Shown one piece after another: positions 1 through 5,900 of a DNA stretch of 6,919 bases. This DNA comes from JBFHRE01 sp036745195. Its GTDB lineage: Bacteria > Actinomycetota > Acidimicrobiia > Spongiisociales > ZC4RG35. Positions within the stretch are counted from its first letter, which is position 1; every line of letters begins with the position of its first letter. The stretch covers positions 1 to 6,919 of the forward strand of contig DAIOGO010000140.1 of assembly GCA_036745195.1 (NCBI GenBank), read 5' to 3'. Made by a program: the position numbers and the translations under genes. The notes under the pieces were generated by a model. The model was not told where the DNA came from. It saw only the letters and a program-made list of their open reading frames with translations, and did no database searches.

Positions 1-109
1 GAGCGTGATGGTCACCCGGGCGAGGCTAACCGTCGCCGAAGCCGGCCATGAATGCCCGGGTCGGTGACACCGGTCGATGGCTCGACGGATTTGGGCTTGG
101 GATGCTGGT

Positions 110-132
110 GGGTGGGGTGGGGCGGCGGAGGG
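110..132 (+). other. Candidate G-quadruplex motif downstream of the HNH gene
   Basis: Four G-runs lie on the plus strand: GGG at 110-112, GGGG at 114-117, GGGG at 119-122 and GGG at 130-132. The loops are 1, 1 and 7 bases, which fits the standard G3+N1-7 pattern. Two further GGG runs at 93-95 and 99-101 could substitute. The motif begins 11 bases past the stop of the minus-strand HNH gene, so the transcript of that gene would carry the C-rich complement and only the template DNA strand could fold. Whether it folds or affects transcription is unknown; G-runs are common in DNA this GC-rich. Confidence 0.4.
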
Positions 133-142
133 CACTGCCCGG

Positions 143-1279
143 TCAGGGCGGGCCGTTGGTCGGCTGGAGGAACCGGCGACGTTGCGGCGGGGTTTCCGGG
201 TCGATGCGATAACCCATTCCGTGGATGACGACATGGTGGTGGTACCAGCAGAGCGTGGTGAGGTTGTCGGCCCGATGGTCGCCTCCGTCGCGCCACGGCA
301 CGATGTGGTGGGGTTGAAGCCGGTAGCGACTGGAGCAGCCGTCGGCCGTGCAGGCGCCGCCATCCCGGTGGGCGACAAAGCGGCGCACCGCCGCGGGGAT
401 GGCTCGCGAGGCCCGACCGATGGGCTTCGGTTCATCACCGTCGACCGCGATCCGGGTGACCGAACCGGTACACAGGATCTCTTCGAGTGCCATTCGTCCC
501 ACCGGCGGACCCGACTCGACCTCCACCCCGGAGGCGGCGGTGTCGGTGACCAGGGAATCCCGGTCGACGAAGACGACGATCGACGGCCCGGACTCATCGG
601 GACGGGACGGATCGCTCATGGTGTCCTGGCAGATGGAGGTGAGGGCGTCCGCCAGTCTCTGCCCGGCATTGGCCCTGGTGCCGTCGGGAAGGGCCGGAAA
701 CTGGTCGGCCCGGCCTCGCAAGGCCTTCTCGACCAGCGATCCGTCGACTCCGCCGAGCCGGCCCCAGGTCCGCCACGCCGATTCGTCGAGGTTCGGCTGG
801 ATCACGAGGAAGCGGCCATCGAACGCCTCTCGCTCCTCGACGGCGCTGATGAGGCGGTGGCGGGCGGTGAGACGTCGGATCCCGGTCACGTCGAGTGATC
901 CGGCGACCGACGTCGCAAACGCTTCGCCGGCAACCTCGGAGAGCTTGGTTACGGCGACCAGTTTGTCGAAGCTGAGAAGATCGAGCTCACCGTCACCAAG
1001 GATCTGGCTTCTAGCGAGGAGTCGAAGTGATGCCGCCGACTCCGGCGAGACGTCGAGCCGTCCGGCGATCCACTCGTCCAAGGTCCGGCAACCATCCTCC
1101 ATCCTGACCTGACGGCGGTCGATCTCGACCAACAGCCGGGCCTGTTCACGACGGGCTTCGGCCACCACCCTCTCCAGACCGAGCAGGCGCTGTTCGATGA
1201 GGTCCGTCGCCATCTCCTCCAAGCCGGCGACCGAACCAGTCTCGGCTTCGGGCACCCGCTCTGATGCAATCGATGTCAT
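143..1279 (-). CDS. DUF222 / 13E12-type HNH endonuclease domain protein
   Basis: This is a 378-residue protein of the actinobacterial DUF222-HNH family (13E12/REP family in mycobacteria). From the ATG at 1279, a charged helical stretch lies at about 18-56, the DUF222 region runs to about 285, and the HNH nuclease domain fills about 295-358. The HNH core is complete: Cys310 and Cys315, His324-His325 in QPHHIVPW, Gly332-Gly333, Asn339 in DNLTTLC, Cys344, His347-349 and His353. The paired Cys and the C-x2-H suggest a bound zinc. HNH folds cut DNA or RNA, but the biological role of this family is not established; some members are host sites for phage integration. An in-frame TTG at 1297 would add six residues. 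I prefer the ATG because a TAnnnT box sits exactly seven bases before it and the preceding residues are unremarkable. No partner gene adjoins it, and the kinase unit upstream appears to end at a hairpin. Family assignment is firm; function is not. Confidence 0.93.
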   Translation of the reverse strand: MTSIASERVPEAETGSVAGLEEMATDLIEQRLLGLERVVAEARREQARLLVEIDRRQVRMEDGCRTLDEWIAGRLDVSPESAASLRLLARSQILGDGELDLLSFDKLVAVTKLSEVAGEAFATSVAGSLDVTGIRRLTARHRLISAVEEREAFDGRFLVIQPNLDESAWRTWGRLGGVDGSLVEKALRGRADQFPALPDGTRANAGQRLADALTSICQDTMSDPSRPDESGPSIVVFVDRDSLVTDTAASGVEVESGPPVGRMALEEILCTGSVTRIAVDGDEPKPIGRASRAIPAAVRRFVAHRDGGACTADGCSSRYRLQPHHIVPWRDGGDHRADNLTTLCWYHHHVVIHGMGYRIDPETPPQRRRFLQPTNGPP

Positions 1280-1286
1280 ACGAGGC

Positions 1287-1292
1287 AACCTA
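1287..1292 (-). promoter_or_regulatory. Candidate -10 box (TAGGTT) for a leaderless HNH transcript
   Basis: On the minus strand TAGGTT matches the actinobacterial -10 pattern TAnnnT and is followed by seven bases and then the ATG at 1279. That spacing would place the transcription start at or next to the A of the ATG, giving a leaderless mRNA. No convincing -35 hexamer is visible at the usual distance. The same arrangement precedes the kinase gene, which raises the credibility of both. AGG within this stretch could alternatively act as a weak ribosome binding site eight to ten bases before the ATG. Confidence 0.3.
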
Positions 1293-1344
1293 ACCAATGG
1301 GTACGACAGAAAACGATGCTCTCCACAACCACTCTCGGAGCTTT

Positions 1345-1363
1345 GGGGCCCCGCTCGGGCCCC
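1345..1363 (-). terminator. GC-only hairpin, candidate terminator after the kinase unit
   Basis: GGGGCCC at 1345-1351 pairs perfectly with GGGCCCC at 1357-1363 around a five-base loop: seven G-C pairs with no mismatch. On the minus strand the stem starts three bases after the stop of the small ORF and about 100 bases after the kinase stop. It is followed by AAAG rather than a T-tract, so it is not a textbook intrinsic terminator; U-less hairpins have been proposed as terminators in high-GC actinobacteria. Two short palindromes lie just upstream in the transcript: TCAGC/GCTGA at 1366-1377 and CCCCGGGG at 1380-1387. Confidence 0.45.
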
Positions 1364-1365
1364 TG

Positions 1366-1464
1366 TCAGCTGGCTGATACCCCGGGGGTCCGAAGTGCCG
1401 CCAGCGCGGTGCCCAGGACGATTACCAGCAGGACTCTCGAACCGGTTGCGCCTACAGACCTCAA
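1366..1464 (-). CDS. Possible small single-span membrane protein (32 residues)
   Basis: This short ORF is hidden in the 163-base gap between the kinase and HNH genes. It starts with TTG at 1464-1462, whose last two bases overlap the kinase TGA (TTGA overlap), and ends with TGA at 1368-1366. The product has Arg at positions 2 and 10, then the hydrophobic run VLLVIVLGTALAAL, then Arg25 and a short Pro/Ser/Ala tail. It therefore reads like a small membrane peptide or a signal peptide. AAGGA lies 12 bases before the TTG (1477-1481), a longish but usable spacing. A stop in this frame lies upstream inside the kinase gene, with no ATG or GTG between, so TTG is the only reasonable start. The strong hairpin begins three bases after its stop, consistent with it being the last gene of the kinase transcript. 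Against it: it is very short, has a rare start codon, and I know of no homolog. It could be a chance hydrophobic frame. Confidence 0.25.
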   Translation of the reverse strand: MRSVGATGSRVLLVIVLGTALAALRTPGVSAS

Positions 1465-2849
1465 TCGTCGAAATCGTCCTTCAGCGACACATCCATTGCC
1501 CGGGCGAGATCACCAAGCAGAGCCAGCGCCTCGTTTCGGGCCGAACGGCTGTCGATGTGCTTGACAATCAACTCGCCGAGATCGTTCAACGCGGACTCGG
1601 TCTGGTCGGTGTTGCCGTCGGCCCAGCTCTCGAGGGCGGCAACCAGTCGCCGCTCCATCTCCCGCAGGTCCTTCGGTTTCAGATCGCTGGTCGGGATCGA
1701 GCCGAGATGCCGGCGAAGCTCCGACTCCGCCCCTCCGACCACGGGCGCGGCCGTCGTAGAGGGAATAACGATGACGGTCGGCGTCACGCTTGAAGGCGGA
1801 GTGGCCGTGGAAGCGGTTGCGGTCGAGGTGGGCACGGTCGTGTCGCCGGCCGACAACACGGCGCGGCCGGTGACGAACGCCGCCGCCGACGCCACCACGA
1901 TCAGCACAGCCAGGGCGAGTAGCCCGGAACGGCTAATGACCGCCCCTCCACCAACTGGCGGCGGAGGCTCCTGGATCACCGGTGTCGCCAATGGCTCGGT
2001 GCCCTCGGCGCCATCCCGGGCGGCGACTGTCTCGTCATGAGCCGCGTCCGCTGAAGCAGGAACGTCCTTCAACAAGAGCCCGGCCGGTTCCATCACGGGC
2101 AGCGCCAGCGTCGCCATCACGTCATCCTCGAGCAACCGGGCGAGCTCACCCGCCGTCGGCCGAAGGTCGGGGTCGGCCGAAAGGACCCTCGCCAGGATCG
2201 CATCGAGCTGCGGTTCACCGATCGCATCAAACGTCGCACCGGTCGGCGACACACCGCTGGTCAACTCGTGCAGGATCACACCAAGGGCGTACACGTCGGC
2301 CGCCTCCCCTACCGAGGCGCCGGCCAACACCTCGGGTGCTGCATAGGACTTCGTTGCCAGCACGGAACCAGGCACAGTGAGGCGGTTGCCTGTCGACACC
2401 TCGAGCGCGATGCCGAAGTCGGTCAGCTTCGGTCCATCCGCCGAGAGGATCACGTTGCCGGGTTTGACGTCCCGGTGGATGATGCCCGCGGCGTGCACGG
2501 CGGCGACCGCACCCGCCAGGGTCGCCACCAGCTCAATGGCGGCTTCTCGCTCCAGCGGGCCCACTTCGGCGAGAGTCGGGCCTTCGACGAACTCCATCAC
2601 CAGATAGGGGCCGCTGTCGTCCTCTCCGGCGTCGAAGATGGTGATCACATTGGGGTGTGTGATCCCTGCCGCCAATCGGGCCTCCCGATTGAACCGCTGA
2701 AGGGCCGGATCATCGGATGGAGCAGGGTGAGGCCGCTTGAGTGCCACCACCCGGTCGAGAAGCATGTCACGAACACGCCATACGGTGGCCATGCCACCGG
2801 ATGCGATCACACCGATCGGCTCGTAACGGCTATTCACGGAGTCGGGCAT
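1461..2849 (-). CDS. Membrane-anchored eukaryotic-type Ser/Thr protein kinase
   Basis: This 462-residue kinase would phosphorylate Ser/Thr on cytoplasmic proteins at the membrane. The kinase domain (about 9-245) has all key residues: a glycine-rich loop ASGGMATVW (16-24, with Ala16 in place of the usual first Gly), ATP-binding Lys38, Glu56, catalytic HRDVKPGN (125-132, Asp127), metal-binding DFG (144-146), APE (171-173), Asp185 and Arg230. Thr153, Thr158 and Thr167 lie in the activation segment. Residues about 246-305 form an acidic, Pro-rich juxtamembrane stretch. One membrane span follows (about 309-327), then a Thr/Ser/Pro linker (336-370) and a charged helical domain (about 374-462) predicted outside the cell. 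There are no PASTA repeats, so this outer domain is unlike PknB. The ATG at 2849 is favoured by a TAnnnT box seven bases before it. A GTG at 2837 would give a protein starting near NSRYEP, closer to the usual kinase start. The upstream glucan synthase gene ends 59 bases away, and a possible small membrane ORF overlaps the stop. Confidence 0.95.
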   Translation of the reverse strand: MPDSVNSRYEPIGVIASGGMATVWRVRDMLLDRVVALKRPHPAPSDDPALQRFNREARLAAGITHPNVITIFDAGEDDSGPYLVMEFVEGPTLAEVGPLEREAAIELVATLAGAVAAVHAAGIIHRDVKPGNVILSADGPKLTDFGIALEVSTGNRLTVPGSVLATKSYAAPEVLAGASVGEAADVYALGVILHELTSGVSPTGATFDAIGEPQLDAILARVLSADPDLRPTAGELARLLEDDVMATLALPVMEPAGLLLKDVPASADAAHDETVAARDGAEGTEPLATPVIQEPPPPVGGGAVISRSGLLALAVLIVVASAAAFVTGRAVLSAGDTTVPTSTATASTATPPSSVTPTVIVIPSTTAAPVVGGAESELRRHLGSIPTSDLKPKDLREMERRLVAALESWADGNTDQTESALNDLGELIVKHIDSRSARNEALALLGDLARAMDVSLKDDFDD

Positions 2850-2856
2850 CCCTATG

Positions 2857-2862
2857 ACGGTA
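2857..2862 (-). promoter_or_regulatory. Candidate -10 box (TACCGT) for a leaderless kinase transcript
   Basis: On the minus strand TACCGT fits TAnnnT and is followed by seven bases and the kinase ATG at 2849, the same geometry as at the HNH gene. The box is embedded in the 8-base palindrome CGGTACCG (2858-2865), so a dimeric repressor could in principle occupy it. A second 8-base palindrome, ACAGCTGT, lies at 2883-2890. A -35 match is weak: TGTCCA sits 17 bases upstream of the box. A promoter here would make the kinase at least partly independent of the glucan synthase gene 59 bases upstream. Confidence 0.3.
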
Positions 2863-2877
2863 CCGAAGCCTCACGGT

Positions 2878-2886
2878 TGTGGACAG
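2878..2886 (-). promoter_or_regulatory. Lone DnaA-box-like 9-mer in the kinase upstream gap
   Basis: The minus strand reads CTGTCCACA, one mismatch from TTGTCCACA, the DnaA box described in high-GC actinobacteria. It lies in the 59-base gap before the kinase gene, slightly upstream of where a -35 would be. There is only one clear copy (a poorer match, TTGTCGGCA, is nearby at about 2895-2903) and no AT-rich unwinding region, so it is not an origin. At best it would be a DnaA regulatory site; chance is quite possible. Confidence 0.12.
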
Positions 2887-2908
2887 CTGTGGTTTGCCGA
2901 CAACTCCA

Positions 2909-5900
2909 TTAGCCGAGCACGACCCTGACACGATGAGTCAAGCCGTCGTCGACGAGCGGGATGGTTGCGGTGACCCCCAGGTCCTGCCCATCGATCTCCG
3001 CCGACGCCACTCCGCGGCCGATCTCCCGCGGGTTCTCGACGACGATCTGGTATCTGGCGCTGTGATAGCGGAAGTCGATCTCGTACCCCGGCCAGGCGCG
3101 CGGAATGCACGGATCCAGCAGGAGCGTGGATCCGCGCAAACGGAATCCCAGGATCGATTCGATACCGGCCTGATACATCCAGCCGGCCGCCCCCGTGTAC
3201 CAGGTCCAACCGCCGCGACCCACGTGCGGCGGTTCGGTGTAGACGTCGGCCGGCATCACGTACGGTTCGACCTTGTAGCGGTGGACGCCGGCCCGGGTGC
3301 TGGCATGAGTGATGGGGTTCAGAATGGAGAAGAGCTCGCCGGCCTTGTCGCCCTCGCCAAGCGCAGCGAAGGCGAGAACCGACCAGATGGCTCCGTGGGT
3401 GTACTGGCCCCCGTTCTCCCGGATGCCGGGCAGATACCCCTTGACGTATCCGGGATCGACCTCGGAGTGGTCGAACGGAGGGGTGAACAGGAGGACGAGA
3501 CCGTCACCGCGTCGGATGAGGTACTCCTCCGCAGCGGCCATCGCCCGCCTCGCCCGGGTGGGACTGGCGGCGCCCGAAAGGACGCTCCACGATTGGGCGA
3601 TCGAATCAATCCGGCATTCGTCGTTCACAGCGGAGCCGAGCGGGGTGCCATCATCGAAAAAGGCTCGGCGATACCAGTCGCCATCCCACCCGTGGCGATC
3701 GAGCGCTCGCTTCAACGCATTCATGTGGGCTCGCCACCGTTCGGCGCGGAGTTGGTGACCGCGAGACTCCGCGATCGGCGAGAAGCTGCTCAAGACGGTG
3801 TAGAGGAACCAACCCAGCCAGACGCTTTCGCCCCGGCCCTCGTGACCCACCCGGTTCATGCCGTCGTTCCAGTCACCCGACCCCATGAGCGGCAGCCCGT
3901 GGGCGCCAACTGCGAGACTCCGGTCGAGAGCCACCGCACAATGGTCGAACAGCGAAGCCGACTCGGGTGAAAGCTCCGGCTGGAAGTAGGCCTCCATCTG
4001 ATCCGGCCGTAGGGCCGGTCCCTCGAGGTATGGGACCGTCTCGTCGAGGACCGAGGAGTCGCCGGTGACGGAGAGGTAGCGAGAGACCGCGTACGGTAGC
4101 CACACGAGATCGTCCGAGATCCGGGTTCGGACGCCCCGACCCGATGGCGGATGCCACCAGTGCTGGACGTCTCCCTCGACGAACTGACGTGCGGCGGCCC
4201 GCAGAAGATGTTCCCTGGCGAGTTCGCGCCTGGTAGCCGTCAGTGCGATGACATCCTGGAGCTGGTCGCGGAACCCGTAGGCGCCGCCCGCCTGGTAGAA
4301 CGCCGACCTCGCCCACAGCCGGCACGCAAGCGTCTGATAGATGAGCCAGCGGTTGAGCATGATGTCCATCGAGCGGTCGGGTGTCCGAACCTGAATCGTC
4401 GCCTGGGTGTCATCCCAATAGCTCGACACGGCTCGCAGCATCGCCTTGTGGTCGGCCGTTCGCCCCCGCCGGATGAGGTCGGCCGTGGCCGTGGTCCCAT
4501 CCGCTTCGCCAAGCAATACGAGGATCTGGGTCTGCGCCCCGTTGGCGAGTTCGAAGCTTGTCTGCAAGGCGGCGCAAGGATCCATGCCGGCGCCGGCGGC
4601 TCCCTGTAACCGGTAGCCGCGGTCGAGGCCGGCGGGCCGGTCCGGCCCACCATTGCGGCCGAGGAACTCGGTCCGATCAGCCGTCCACGTCGTCTGCCGC
4701 CCGCCCAGGTCGAGAAAGGCGACCCGGCCGCCGAACTCGGTGTTCCACGGGTTGCGCGCCAGGAGCGCCTGAGTCTCGGGTTCGACGTCAGTGACGATCC
4801 GCGGTGCGCCGGCCCAGCGAGAGGTTCCGAGCGCCCACTCGGCGTAGGCCGTCACAGACAGGCGTCGAGAGCGCCCGGATCGGTTCTCGATGGTCAGCAC
4901 CGAGATCTTCAGGGGATCGTCGAGAGGGACGAACTGGACCAGGTCGAGCTGGATCCCGTCATGCAGGTGCACGAACCGGCTGTATCCGGCACCGTGACGG
5001 GCGACGTAGGTCGATTCCTCGCAGCGGATCGGCTGGGCCGTCGGACCCCAAAGCTCGCCACTGTCGTCGTCCCGGACATAAATCGCCTCGCTGACAGGGT
5101 CACTCACGGGGTCGTTGGACCAGGCAGTGAGTTGATTCTCGCGACTATTCCCTGACCAGGTGTAGCCCGACCCGGATTCGGAGACCTGGAACCCGAACGA
5201 CGGGTTGGCGATCACGTTCAACCAGGGCGCCGGGGTGGATTGCCCCGGGCCGAGGATGGTGACGTACTCACGCCCGTCATCGCCAAAACCCCCGAGGCCA
5301 TTGAAAAACTCCAACTCCGGACGTGGGGTGGCCACCTCGCTCCGGATCTTTCTCGAACCGGATGGCGCGGCGGGCCTAGTTCTCCGTTGGGGGCGCTCCA
5401 GGCGGGTGACCTGATCCGCCAGACTGCCCCGGCGGCTGAGCAGGACGGCGCGGGCGGTGCTCTGGAGGAGGGTACGGTCCCCGTCGGAGAGCCGGTCGCC
5501 ACGCAGGACGTGAACCACGCCGCGGCCGGGATGGCCCTCGTGGACCAGGCTGGACTGGCTCGTTCGCACGAGGGCCTCGATGGCGTCATGGAGGGTTTGG
5601 GTGTAGGTGGCGCCATGCTCGTTGAGGATCACGAGGTCAACGTCGAGGAGCTTCAGCCGCCAATACTCGTGCGCCCGGAGCAGCTGCCGGACGATGTCGA
5701 GGTCCTCGGCTTCGTCGATTCGAACCATGACGATGGGCAAGTCGCCGGAGATGCCGTGGGCCCACAGACCAGGTGCCCCGCGTTCGTTCCGGGCCAGCAC
5801 GCCCGACGACGGTCGCAGCGATGGATCCGAGTAGAGGATCCTGTTGGCCAGCCGCTGGAAGAGGCGGGCCTCGTCCGGTTCGATCCCCAGGTGATGGAGC

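Noticed and set aside
14..61. Inverted repeat ACCCGGGC (14-21) / GCCCGGGT (54-61)
   Set aside because: The 32-base loop, self-complementary arms and lack of a T-tract make it a poor terminator, and such CCCGGG repeats arise easily in this composition.
130..140. Small palindrome GGGCACTGCCC two bases past the HNH stop
   Set aside because: Only a four-pair stem with a three-base loop and no T-tract; too weak to call a terminator on its own.
77..898. 273-codon open frame on the plus strand over the HNH gene
   Set aside because: It lies wholly antisense to a gene with a clear HNH domain and shows a low-complexity Gly/Arg/Asp composition typical of the complementary frame of high-GC genes; no recognisable domain.
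2835..2849. GTG at 2837 as the kinase start instead of the ATG at 2849
   Set aside because: It gives a family-like N-terminus and has AGGG 12 bases upstream, but the TAnnnT-N7-ATG geometry favours 2849. The kinase domain is unaffected either way.
2871..2909. 12-residue ORF on the minus strand whose ATG overlaps the glucan synthase stop (TAATG)
   Set aside because: Too short to support as a gene, no hydrophobic or other recognisable pattern, no regulatory codon run to suggest a leader peptide. It ends before the kinase start.
2879..3970. 363-codon open frame on the plus strand over the 3' end of the glucan synthase gene
   Set aside because: Antisense to the conserved GH94 barrel, with no recognised motif or credible promoter. 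Its length is explained by the scarcity of stops in GC-rich antisense frames.
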